The translations under genes and the position numbers were made by a program. Positions 19,268 to 27,155 of a stretch of 64,000 nucleotides of DNA are shown here, in pieces. The notes beneath the pieces were generated by a model, which saw nothing but the letters and a program-made list of their open reading frames with translations, did no database searches and was not told the DNA's origin. The number at the start of each line of letters is the position of its first letter. Positions within the stretch are counted from its first letter, which is position 1. Source of the DNA: Microcoleus sp. FACHB-1515 (GTDB lineage: Bacteria > Cyanobacteriota > Cyanobacteriia > Elainellales > Elainellaceae); contig NZ_JACJPO010000066.1 of the NCBI RefSeq assembly GCF_014696105.1, positions 310,001 through 374,000 of the forward strand, written 5' to 3'.

Positions 19268-20251
19268 ATGGCAGAAATTATCGGCAACGAAAACGACAAC
19301 GTCCTGCAAGGAACCTTTGAACCTGATCGAATTTTTGGCGTTGGTGGCAGGGATGTGATTCGCGCTGACGCCAGCGATGACATTGCCGATGGCGGGGCGG
19401 GCGATGATGTTGTCTTTGGCGATGACGGCAATGACACGCTTACGGGTGATAGCGGCAATGACACGCTCACGGGCGATAACGGCAATGACTTATTAGATGG
19501 CGGTGACGACAATGACACGTTGTTCGGTGGAAACGGCAACGACACGCTGTTTGGCGGCAATGGCAGTGATTCGCTGGATGGGCAAGCGGGAATCGACAGC
19601 TTGTATGGCGGGGCAGGGGATGACGTTTACACCCTCACCAACCGCGCTGACAGCATCATTGAAGCACCTGACAACGGCATCGACACCGTGCGATCGCCTT
19701 TTAGCATTCAGCTTTCGCGCGATCTGGAGAATCTGACGCTGATTGCTGATCGGCGGCTGAACGCTCGCGGCAACAGCGTCGATAATATTTTGCGCGGCAA
19801 CAGTTTCCGCAACCGCTTGTTGGGCTTGGGCGGAAGCGATCGCCTGGTGGGATTTAGCGGCAATGATGTTCTGTTGGGCGGCAACGGTGAGGATGAACTG
19901 TTGGGCGGCAGAGGCCGCGACACGCTGATCGGTGAGGCTGGGCGCGATCGCTTTAGCTTTGAGTTTCGCGACGAAGGTCCCGATCGCATTCAAGATTTTA
20001 GCGTCGGCCAAGATACAATCGGCGTGTCGCAGCAAGGGTTTGGGCGCAATCTCGGTCGTGGAACGCTCAGCGCTCGTCGCTTTCATGTTGGCGCAAGTGC
20101 CTCCGATCGCAGCGATCGCTTCATCTATGACCCCAATCGCGGTGCGCTGTTTTTTGACTCAGACGGATCGGGCAGAACGCGCCAAACTCAAATCGCCAGC
20201 CTCGATCGCAACCTCAACCTGACGCGCCGAGACATCTTTGTATTTGCCTAA
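19268..20251 (+). CDS. RTX (hemolysin-type Ca2+-binding) repeat protein
   Basis: 327 residues from the ATG at 19268. Two blocks of GGxGxDxLx nonapeptides (about residues 45-110 and 195-230; e.g. GGNGNDTLFGGNGNDTLF) form Ca2+-binding parallel beta-rolls. The rest includes a YTLTNRADSI-type linker and the terminal DRIQDFSVGQDTIG region seen in RTX C-termini. There is no signal peptide, as expected for type I secretion through a C-terminal signal; no secretion genes are nearby. The repeat block is also a tandem repeat in DNA (about 19430-19580). A strong terminator follows. Confidence 0.9.
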   Translation: MAEIIGNENDNVLQGTFEPDRIFGVGGRDVIRADASDDIADGGAGDDVVFGDDGNDTLTGDSGNDTLTGDNGNDLLDGGDDNDTLFGGNGNDTLFGGNGSDSLDGQAGIDSLYGGAGDDVYTLTNRADSIIEAPDNGIDTVRSPFSIQLSRDLENLTLIADRRLNARGNSVDNILRGNSFRNRLLGLGGSDRLVGFSGNDVLLGGNGEDELLGGRGRDTLIGEAGRDRFSFEFRDEGPDRIQDFSVGQDTIGVSQQGFGRNLGRGTLSARRFHVGASASDRSDRFIYDPNRGALFFDSDGSGRTRQTQIASLDRNLNLTRRDIFVFA

Positions 20252-20274
20252 TCATTCGCCTCATCAACTGCTGT

Positions 20275-20326
20275 AAAAACCGCCCCTTCAATCTTCCGCA
20301 GATGGAGAATTGAAGGGGCGGTTTTT
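20275..20326. terminator. Bidirectional intrinsic terminator
   Basis: Perfect 18-bp stem (20275-20292 with 20309-20326), with A5 at one end and T5 at the other, so it can work on both strands. It separates the convergent RTX gene and the minus-strand membrane protein gene. Confidence 0.93.
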
Positions 20327-20354
20327 GAATCAAATTCTGGCGATCGCCAGCAAT

Positions 20355-20852
20355 TTAGCCCTGTGTGCGATAGTAGAAATTCAGCAAAGCACCGCAGGCA
20401 AATAGCTTCAGCGCTTCTAGCGACCAGTAGCCTTCGTGCAGTTGATTCATTGCAGCGGGAGCCTGCGTCGCCGGATTAAACAAATCCAGTTCCAGCCCCA
20501 GCGAACTCATCGCCGGAGTGAGCGCGTAGGTGTAGAAGGCCGCGATCGTCAGCAGCAACAGCGGTAGGGCGATCGCCCAAACAACACCGGGACGATGCAG
20601 AACGCGCGTGCGATGCAGGATCAGTGCACCTGTCAGCACAACGGCAGCGCACAGCAGTTCCAGCCGATTGAACAGCCAGAAGATCGAGTAGCTTGCGGTG
20701 GCGAAATTGGGGTCTGCACCCATGCCAGATACCAGCATTGTGGGCATCACAATCAAATCCAAAAATAAGCTGCTGCTGAACCAGAAACCTAAAGCAAAGA
20801 TGATGACAGTTTGCCAGCGAGGGCGATCGAATGTAAGGGATGCAGCGGTCAT
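20355..20852 (-). CDS. Four-helix membrane protein, DUF4149/TMEM205-like
   Basis: 165 residues with four hydrophobic segments (about 15-38, 57-78, 88-112, 142-160). The first segment, FWFSSSLFLDLIVMPTMLVSG, resembles the DUF4149/TMEM205 group, which has no established function. A 15-base palindrome, TTAACAAATTGTTAA, lies 114 bp upstream of its start. Confidence 0.65.
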   Translation of the reverse strand: MTAASLTFDRPRWQTVIIFALGFWFSSSLFLDLIVMPTMLVSGMGADPNFATASYSIFWLFNRLELLCAAVVLTGALILHRTRVLHRPGVVWAIALPLLLLTIAAFYTYALTPAMSSLGLELDLFNPATQAPAAMNQLHEGYWSLEALKLFACGALLNFYYRTQG

Positions 20853-20965
20853 AAATCATCCTGGGGAAGTATTCTTCCAGCTTAGCCAAGCTCGTCCAGA
20901 ATTACTGTGAATGATTGTTGCGAAGAAATCTGCGTTTCGCTATTAGCAAAAACGGCCAAAATCAA

Positions 20966-20980
20966 TTAACAAATTGTTAA
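20966..20980. promoter_or_regulatory. AT-rich palindrome TTAACAAATTGTTAA
   Basis: Seven-base arms around one centre base, between the stop of the solute-binding protein gene and the start of the downstream membrane protein gene, both on the minus strand. It could be an operator for the latter; no known regulator site is matched. Confidence 0.35.
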
Positions 20981-20991
20981 ATTTACGGATG

Positions 20992-22758
20992 TTAATCTTG
21001 TTGCACCCGTAACTCATAAATGTTCCACAGTGAACCGCCCAGCGCCGTGTAGCGCACTCCCTCGACGCGATCGCGCACGGCACTCATCGAAATCGGGTTG
21101 ACCAGGTAGATAAACGGCACTTGTGTCAAAATCAGCTTTTGCGCTTCGGCATAAACTGCTTTGCGCTTGTTCTCGTCGAGCTGCTGACTGCCTTGCACGT
21201 AGAGTCGATCGATCTGCGCTTCCCAATCGGCCACGACCCGACCTTCGAGCGGTGCTTGACCTTCACCGGGACTTTGGTTGAAGGCGTGCAGGCGACCGTT
21301 CACCGACCAAACGTTGCGTCCGCCATCCGGTTCGATGCCTGCCCCGCTGAAGCCCAAGAGGATCATGTTCCAGTCGAACGTGTTGCCCATCTTGTCTACC
21401 AAAGTGTTAAAGGCGATCGGCGTAAAGTTGACATCAATGCCAATTTTTGACAAATCCTGCTTAATTTGTGCGGCCATCGCGACGCGCAAACTGTTTTCAG
21501 CATTCGTCGTGAGCGAGAAGCTGACGCGGTTATTGTCTGCATCCAACAGTTGTCCTTGCGCGTTGTATTTGAAGCCTGCTTTTTGCAACAGTTCTTTCGC
21601 TTTGGCCTGGTTAAATTCGTATACAGGCAAGCCTTCTTCTGGTGAAAGATAGTAAGGACTTTGAACTGGAATGGGTGAAGTTTGCGGCGTTCCTAAGCCT
21701 TGGAAGGTGTTGTTAATCATGCGGGGACGATCGATCGCATAGGCGATCGCCTGTCGAAATTCCAGCGTGTTAAACCAGCGCGATTTGATTGGATCAACAA
21801 CGGGAACATTGTTGCGCCGACCTTGGTTGAGATTGAACATCACGAAGTTAGAACTCAGCGAGGGGCCACCTTCATAGATTCTGAAGCCGCCACGTCGTTC
21901 TTCCCGCTTCATTAAAGCGAAATAGTTGGCTGAAACGCCGATTAAATCCAGTCCACCCGATCGAAACTGCACCAATCCAGCATCTACTGATTCCACAATT
22001 TGCACGACGTATCGATCGATATACGGCTGTTGGTTTCCCTGAGCATCTTTGCGCCAGTAAAACGGATTTCGCTCTAAAACAATGCGCTCGCTCGAAGTAT
22101 ATTCCACCATTCGATATGGTCCCGTCCCGACAATTTGTGAAGGTGGCGTATCGGTTCCCAATGCGCTGACAAAGCGCGGCGCACCCTGAGCATCCGTTTG
22201 AGTCACCAGCGGTTCAACAATGTGTTTGGGCAGAATTTCAATGCCGCCCACAAAGCGAACGATCGGTGCAAACGGTTCGGGCGTAATCACTTCAAATCGA
22301 CGGTTATCCAGCTTGCGAATTTGCGGAAACTGTCCCTGCTCACCAATCCGCAAAATATCCGCCGAACTGCTGGGAATCTTCGGATTGAAGTAGATGTTAT
22401 TGAACGAATAAACAACATCATCAACCGTAAACGGCTCGCCGTCCGACCACTTCAAATTCTCACGCAGCGTAAACACAATCCGAAGCTGATTGGGCGACAC
22501 GTCCCACGCTTCGGCCAATCCCGGTTCTAGCTCGCCCGTCTCGCCATTCGTGGACAGCAACCCGTCATAAATCAAGCCAAACACATCGCTGACTTCAGTA
22601 CTTGTCACCGGATTAAACGTGCTGGGATCAGACAATCCGCTGACCACCAAGCGCGGAATCTGCGCGGCCTCGGTGCGAAATGCAGCCGGACTACAGCCGC
22701 TCAGGGCGATCGACACGATCAGCAGGCAGGTTAAGAGCAGGCGACGGAGGCGAAGCAT
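20992..22758 (-). CDS. Peptide/nickel-type ABC transporter solute-binding lipoprotein
   Basis: 588 residues, SBP_bac_5 (DppA/OppA) family. The N-terminus has a lipoprotein signal ending L-S-G-C at about residue 22. Family blocks are visible: GLSDPSTFNPVTSTEVSDV, YDGLLSTNGETGELEPGLAE, WSDGEPFTVDDVVYSFN and the FRQAIAYAIDRPRM region. It would capture oligopeptides or other solutes in the periplasm for import. No permease or ATPase gene is adjacent, so the partner genes lie elsewhere, as is common in cyanobacteria. Confidence 0.92.
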   Translation of the reverse strand: MLRLRRLLLTCLLIVSIALSGCSPAAFRTEAAQIPRLVVSGLSDPSTFNPVTSTEVSDVFGLIYDGLLSTNGETGELEPGLAEAWDVSPNQLRIVFTLRENLKWSDGEPFTVDDVVYSFNNIYFNPKIPSSSADILRIGEQGQFPQIRKLDNRRFEVITPEPFAPIVRFVGGIEILPKHIVEPLVTQTDAQGAPRFVSALGTDTPPSQIVGTGPYRMVEYTSSERIVLERNPFYWRKDAQGNQQPYIDRYVVQIVESVDAGLVQFRSGGLDLIGVSANYFALMKREERRGGFRIYEGGPSLSSNFVMFNLNQGRRNNVPVVDPIKSRWFNTLEFRQAIAYAIDRPRMINNTFQGLGTPQTSPIPVQSPYYLSPEEGLPVYEFNQAKAKELLQKAGFKYNAQGQLLDADNNRVSFSLTTNAENSLRVAMAAQIKQDLSKIGIDVNFTPIAFNTLVDKMGNTFDWNMILLGFSGAGIEPDGGRNVWSVNGRLHAFNQSPGEGQAPLEGRVVADWEAQIDRLYVQGSQQLDENKRKAVYAEAQKLILTQVPFIYLVNPISMSAVRDRVEGVRYTALGGSLWNIYELRVQQD

Positions 22759-23131
22759 TTTTGGGGATGTCGGGGGTCGGGGAGCGGGTGTTGGGGGCAG
22801 TTTAACCTTCCTAACACCTTGTTGATCGCCATGCTAGCTGCTTTTGGTAACGATTTGCTGCAATCTGATTGGTGCGGCGATCGCGCTCTTAATCTCATGT
22901 TCGGTCAACAGGCAAATCTAGAGAGCAATGCGGTTTCTGCCATTGAGTTTGCAGCCGACATTGCCTGTGATTCTGGCCGCTTGGCTGAATTTTGCAAAAT
23001 TTGCGGATTTCTCTCATGCTTTTTGACAATTCAGTGCTAAATTGCTGTCATTTGCGACGCCTTCTAAGGCATTCTCTGTCTAATTTCTGTAAAAACTGAC
23101 CACGAAACTCGCTTCAACCGTTTGAACTGCA
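22759..23131. other. Intergenic region without a convincing gene
   Basis: A 73-codon open frame (22819-23040, Cys- and Leu-rich) starts at a non-ATG codon without a ribosome-binding site and I do not support it. The region otherwise contains the divergent promoters of the solute-binding protein gene and the coiled-coil protein gene. Confidence 0.5.
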
Positions 23132-23647
23132 ATGAAATCTCAACCTCAGTCTGATGCCGTCGCCCAAACTACCGCTCGATCGACTGCGAGCGCAGGCTAT
23201 GCCCCCTCGGTGCCCATCACGGTGTATCGAGAACTTGCTGCCGAACTGCAAGCGACCAAAACGCTGCTCGATTCGATGAACACGCAAAATCAGCAGCTTG
23301 CTCGCCACAATCAGCACTTGCGGCAGGAAATTGAGCAGCTTGCTCAGTCGGCCATCAATTTGCGACAGTCTGCCGAAGCGTTTCAGCCAAGCTGGAATTT
23401 GCCGCCGCAGTCGCCCGAAGCCGCCAACGCGCGATCGCCGCGATCGTGGCGTCCCGAAACCGCATCGCCTGGGGGAGAGCGGGGCTATGTGATTGAGCAG
23501 GCGGAACCGCGATCGCGCAATCGATCGCAACCGTCCCAGCGCGAAATGAGCGGAGTGTGGTTGGTGTTGATTATTGCAGCGATCGTGATTACGGCGTTTG
23601 GGGCGGGCTTTTTGGTCGTGCGTCCGCTGCTGTCTCAAGACCGCTAG
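23132..23647 (+). CDS. Coiled-coil protein with C-terminal membrane helix
   Basis: 171 residues, not assigned to a named family. Order: polar N-terminus, a heptad-rich coiled coil (about residues 30-85; TVYRELAAELQATKTLLDSM, then NQQLARHNQHLRQEIEQL), a Pro/Arg/Ser-rich linker, and a single helix near the C-terminus (about 144-163, VWLVLIIAAIVITAFGAGF). It is probably tail-anchored with the coiled coil in the cytosol. Normal HIP1-containing codon use supports it being resident. Confidence 0.7.
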   Translation: MKSQPQSDAVAQTTARSTASAGYAPSVPITVYRELAAELQATKTLLDSMNTQNQQLARHNQHLRQEIEQLAQSAINLRQSAEAFQPSWNLPPQSPEAANARSPRSWRPETASPGGERGYVIEQAEPRSRNRSQPSQREMSGVWLVLIIAAIVITAFGAGFLVVRPLLSQDR

Positions 23648-23767
23648 CCTGCCAAACTCTAAAATATTTTGCAGCCAGCCGCAGTGCAAATTGGAGCAAA
23701 GCGGCTTCGGCTGTCGTCACTTTTTTCGGCTGTCGTTATTTTTATAGATTGAATTGCTAAACGGTTC

Positions 23768-24478
23768 ATGAAACTGATTCGTCAAACGATCGACTTTTTG
23801 CAAGCGCAGGTGCCGCACTATTCCAAAGTCGGCAACTCCACTTTTTTCACGGTTGAACAGTTTCCTTGGGCAAACGATCTCGAAGCAAACTGGCACGTGA
23901 TTCGCGCCGAACTCGATCGCGTCATGCCTCACGCCAAAGACCTGCCAAATTTTCAAGATATTTCGCCACGTCAAGCCAATATCGCGGATGACGATCGCTG
24001 GAAAACCTATTTCTTTTGCGCGTTTGGGTTTCGATCGCAGCACAATTGCGATCGCTGTCCGGAAACGACCAAGCTGCTCGAAAAAATTCCGGGTCTCAAG
24101 GTGGCCTTTTTCTCAATTCTTGCGCCCGGAAAGCACATTCCTGAACACTGCGGCAAGCACAAAGGCTTGATTCGCTATCATTTGGGTCTAAAAGTTCCCG
24201 AACCTAAAACCGCTTGTCGCATCCGCATCAACGGTGAAATGGCCTATTGGGAAGAAGGCAAAAGTTTAATATTTGATGACACATTTCCACATGAAGTTTG
24301 GAATGAAACGAACGACTACCGCGTTGTTCTGTTTCTCGATATCGCTCGTCCAATGCGCTTTCCAATGTCGTTTGTCAACTGGGCGGTTTGCCAAATCATT
24401 GCTCTGTCGCCGATCGTGCAGGTCGCCAAAGGCAATCAGACCGCTTGGGAAAAGCAGTTTGAGGCGATCGCCAAATAA
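23768..24478 (+). CDS. Aspartyl/asparaginyl beta-hydroxylase-like dioxygenase
   Basis: 236 residues. The 2-oxoglutarate/Fe(II) dioxygenase core of the AspH/LpxO group is visible: the first iron His in LAPGKHIPEHCGKHKG (His127), the second in FDDTFPHEVWNET (His175) and the 2-oxoglutarate-binding Arg in NDYRVVLFLDI (Arg185). LpxO-type bacterial relatives hydroxylate lipid A, others hydroxylate peptides. A C-terminal hydrophobic stretch (about 200-222) suggests membrane contact, which would favour a lipid or membrane substrate. Confidence 0.85.
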   Translation: MKLIRQTIDFLQAQVPHYSKVGNSTFFTVEQFPWANDLEANWHVIRAELDRVMPHAKDLPNFQDISPRQANIADDDRWKTYFFCAFGFRSQHNCDRCPETTKLLEKIPGLKVAFFSILAPGKHIPEHCGKHKGLIRYHLGLKVPEPKTACRIRINGEMAYWEEGKSLIFDDTFPHEVWNETNDYRVVLFLDIARPMRFPMSFVNWAVCQIIALSPIVQVAKGNQTAWEKQFEAIAK

Positions 24479-24664
24479 GTCAGTTGAACCGATCGCGCGA
24501 TTCAGCAAAATGGCTGAATTTTCCGGTCGTCTTGCCTTGAGAACCTGACAAAACTGGAAAAGCGTGTAAAGATCTGAGAAATTTTGCGATCGGAGCGTTG
24601 ATCGCCTCGGCACTTTGGGAATGCTGAGGCAGACCTCACAAACTTTGCTGCTGCCAATCTTTCC

Positions 24665-24732
24665 ATGAGCCAACAGCCATGAGAGCCAACAGCCATGAGA
24701 GCCAACAGCCATGTTTCTGACGGTTTCTGACG
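24665..24732. repeat. Two adjacent short tandem repeats upstream of the Hpt gene
   Basis: Three copies of ATGAGAGCCAACAGCC (the first lacks two bases) at 24665-24710, followed by two exact copies of GTTTCTGACG at 24713-24732. They end 10 bp before the start of the Hpt gene, so they sit in its leader or promoter. Confidence 0.85.
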
Positions 24733-24741
24733 ATACGTGAA

Positions 24742-25230
24742 ATGACAATTGGACAAGACCAAACGCAGGCGATCGCTACTGGGATGACAGAAAATAATCA
24801 TCCTGCTTCGCGCCCCAACTCCCGCGCTTGGCAGGACTCTACCCGCCCGCCCGATGCCGCTCCGTCTAAGCAGCCACCTGACCTCGACGCGCTGCGGCAG
24901 CAAATTGACTGGGAACATTTGCACCGCCTTTCAGACGACAGCACTGAATTTGAATGGGAACTGCTGCAAGTATTCGCTGAAGATAGCTCTGCCTATCTCG
25001 CGCACCTAAAGCAGGCGATCGCTCAAGAAGATTTTTGGCAGATCGAGCGCGACGCTCACCACATCAAAGGGGCAAGTGCCAACGTTGGCGCGACCTCAAT
25101 TCAAACTGCCGCCGCTGCCCTAGAGCAGCAAGCCCGCGCCAAACGGCTTGAGGATAGCGATCGCTGGATTGCCATGCTGGAAAGTGCGCTGGATCAGCTG
25201 ATCATGCTGGTCAGACTCGCTCCAAGCTGA
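24742..25230 (+). CDS. Free-standing Hpt (histidine phosphotransfer) protein
   Basis: 162 residues: a disordered Pro/Ser/Gln-rich N-terminus (to about residue 48) and a four-helix Hpt domain. The phosphorylatable His lies in DAHHIKGASANVGA, with the Lys and Gly residues of the HxxKG consensus. Hpt proteins shuttle phosphate between receiver domains of phosphorelays. There is no kinase or receiver in the same transcript, but a degenerate kinase lies 2 kb away and the hybrid kinase at 34.6 kb has its own Hpt. An ATG at 24784 is an alternative start. Confidence 0.85.
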   Translation: MTIGQDQTQAIATGMTENNHPASRPNSRAWQDSTRPPDAAPSKQPPDLDALRQQIDWEHLHRLSDDSTEFEWELLQVFAEDSSAYLAHLKQAIAQEDFWQIERDAHHIKGASANVGATSIQTAAAALEQQARAKRLEDSDRWIAMLESALDQLIMLVRLAPS

Positions 25231-25251
25231 AGCAAAGTGGCTGTTCGGTAG

Positions 25252-27150
25252 ATGACAAGTCCAGCGATCGATCGGCACACTGCTGATATGAATCAGCTTT
25301 CTCTCCTTCAATCGTTGCCCTACGGCTGGATGGGCACGATCGCTCAGTTTCTCGATACGGATGAAGCCGATTGGCTGGCGGCGATCGAAACGAACTACCA
25401 GCAGCTTTACCGACAGCGATCGACCGCAACGCAGCAGCAGGCCTGGCAAGATTGCTATCAAATTTTGCGATCGCAACTGGTCAACTTACGTGATAGAAAC
25501 TGGACGTTGATTTTTGAATACGAATTGCCCAGAGAAGGCGGCAGGCGACCGGATTTAGTATTGCTGGCGGACGATCGAATTTTCGTTTTTGAGTTTAAGC
25601 AAAAGTCAACGGCAAGCGCGGCGGATTTAGATCAGGTGGCGGCTTATGCACGAGATTTAAGTCAGTATCACAGCCAGTCGGTGGGCTGTCCCATTCAGGC
25701 GATCGTTGTGCCGACTCGTCGCCAGAAACCGAGCGAACAGCGCGGCGATATTTTGATGCTCAATCCCAATGAAATTGCGAAACTGCTGAATGATTTGAAT
25801 GGGAAAGGCGCAATCGCGGCGTCCGGCAACATCGATCCGCAAGCTTGGGTGCAGGCGGACTATGAACCCTTGCCGACGATTATTCAGGCGGCGAAATCCA
25901 TTTTTGAGCAGGAACCGCTGCCAAATATTAAACGCGCTCACAGTGCCAGAATTCCTGATTTAATCGCGTATCTCAATGAAGTCGTCGATCGCGCCCAAGC
26001 GAACCGAGAGCGGCATCTCGTTTTGGTTACGGGCGTACCGGGAGCAGGAAAAACGCTGGTCGGCCTTCAGTTTGTTTATCAAACTTCGATCGATCAAAAA
26101 GCCGTCTTTTTATCTGGCAATGCGCCGCTGATTACCGTGCTGCAATATGCCTTGAAAAGTCGCGTTTTTGTGCAGTCAATTCGCAATTTTTATATTGATC
26201 ACGAAGTCCGTAAACAAAAAGCACCCCGCGAACAAATTATCGTGTTTGATGAAGCACAGCGGGCTTGGGATGCCGATCGCATGGCCGAGAAATACGGCAT
26301 TACCAGCGCGGCTGCGGGGGCGGTTTTGCGAATTGCCGAACGAACTCCAGACTGGTGCGTTGTCCTGGGTTTAATTGGGGAAGGCCAAGAAATTCATGTG
26401 GGTGAAGAAGAAGGCACAGAGCAGTGGAATCGCGCCCTCGAAGTGGCTGCTTGCCCTTGGCAGGTTCACTGTTCGCCGCAGCAGGCGGGCTACTTTACTT
26501 CAGTTCCGGATGCCAACCTGCACACTGATGATCTGTTTAATCTCACGACTTCCCTGCGTACCCATCTCGCCCAAGATTTGCAAACTTGGGTGGCGCAGTT
26601 GCTGACAGGCGACATTGCTGCCGCTGCCGCAACCATGCCGCGACTAAGCGCGACCGGATACAACGCTTACCTAACTAGAGATTTAGAGGCGGCAAAGGCA
26701 TACTGCCGCGATCGCTACTTGTCTCAACCGGATAAGCGCTATGGTCTGCTGGCCTCTTCTCGCGCCCGCAATCTGGTTCATCACGGCATTGCCAACGACT
26801 ACATGGCAACGCAGCGCCTCAAAGCGGGGCCTTGGTACATTGATCCGCCGGATTCCCCGTTGTCCTGCCGTGCGCTCGATAGCGTGGTGACGGAGTTTGC
26901 CTGTCAGGGTTTAGAGGTGGATTTTGCGATCGTCGGCTGGGGCGATGATCTGCTGTGGTGCGAAGGTCAGTGGCGCACGAGTTCTCGTCAGAAAAATGTG
27001 CGCGACCCGCTGCGGCTGCGGCTGAACAGCTATCGCGTTTTGCTGACCAGGGGGCGAGATGGATTTGTTGTGTTTGTGCCGCCAGAAGCGAAGATGGATG
27101 CCGTGTTTGACCTGCTGCGATCGAGCGGATTGCCACTGTTGGTGGACTGA
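25252..27150 (+). CDS. DUF2075 helicase-like P-loop protein with N-terminal PD-(D/E)XK-like domain
   Basis: 632 residues. N-terminal region (about 60-160) carries a restriction-endonuclease-like pattern: Glu89, then R-P-D101 and, twelve residues on, E114-F-K116 in FVFEFKQKS. The middle is a DUF2075 (Schlafen group 3-like) ATPase: Walker A GVPGAGKT (261-268), Walker B VFDEAQRAW (332-340). The C-terminal end has DFAIVGWGDDL and the helicase-like RVLLTRGRDGFVVFVPP. It starts 21 bp after the Hpt gene, so co-transcription is possible; an ATG at 25288 is an alternative start. Such fusions are plausible DNA/RNA-processing or defence enzymes; function is inference. Confidence 0.8.
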   Translation: MTSPAIDRHTADMNQLSLLQSLPYGWMGTIAQFLDTDEADWLAAIETNYQQLYRQRSTATQQQAWQDCYQILRSQLVNLRDRNWTLIFEYELPREGGRRPDLVLLADDRIFVFEFKQKSTASAADLDQVAAYARDLSQYHSQSVGCPIQAIVVPTRRQKPSEQRGDILMLNPNEIAKLLNDLNGKGAIAASGNIDPQAWVQADYEPLPTIIQAAKSIFEQEPLPNIKRAHSARIPDLIAYLNEVVDRAQANRERHLVLVTGVPGAGKTLVGLQFVYQTSIDQKAVFLSGNAPLITVLQYALKSRVFVQSIRNFYIDHEVRKQKAPREQIIVFDEAQRAWDADRMAEKYGITSAAAGAVLRIAERTPDWCVVLGLIGEGQEIHVGEEEGTEQWNRALEVAACPWQVHCSPQQAGYFTSVPDANLHTDDLFNLTTSLRTHLAQDLQTWVAQLLTGDIAAAAATMPRLSATGYNAYLTRDLEAAKAYCRDRYLSQPDKRYGLLASSRARNLVHHGIANDYMATQRLKAGPWYIDPPDSPLSCRALDSVVTEFACQGLEVDFAIVGWGDDLLWCEGQWRTSSRQKNVRDPLRLRLNSYRVLLTRGRDGFVVFVPPEAKMDAVFDLLRSSGLPLLVD

Positions 27151-27155
27151 CTGCG

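Noticed and set aside
19430-19580. Possible CRISPR-like tandem array
   Set aside because: The repeats are in frame and encode RTX nonapeptides; no spacers of unique sequence and no cas genes.
22819-23040. 73-codon open frame between the solute-binding and coiled-coil genes
   Set aside because: Non-ATG start, no ribosome-binding site, no recognisable domain; kept only as intergenic remark.
24266-24748. Minus-strand frame over the tandem repeats
   Set aside because: It reads the repeats as a Gly/Trp-rich segment and overlaps the hydroxylase gene antisense.
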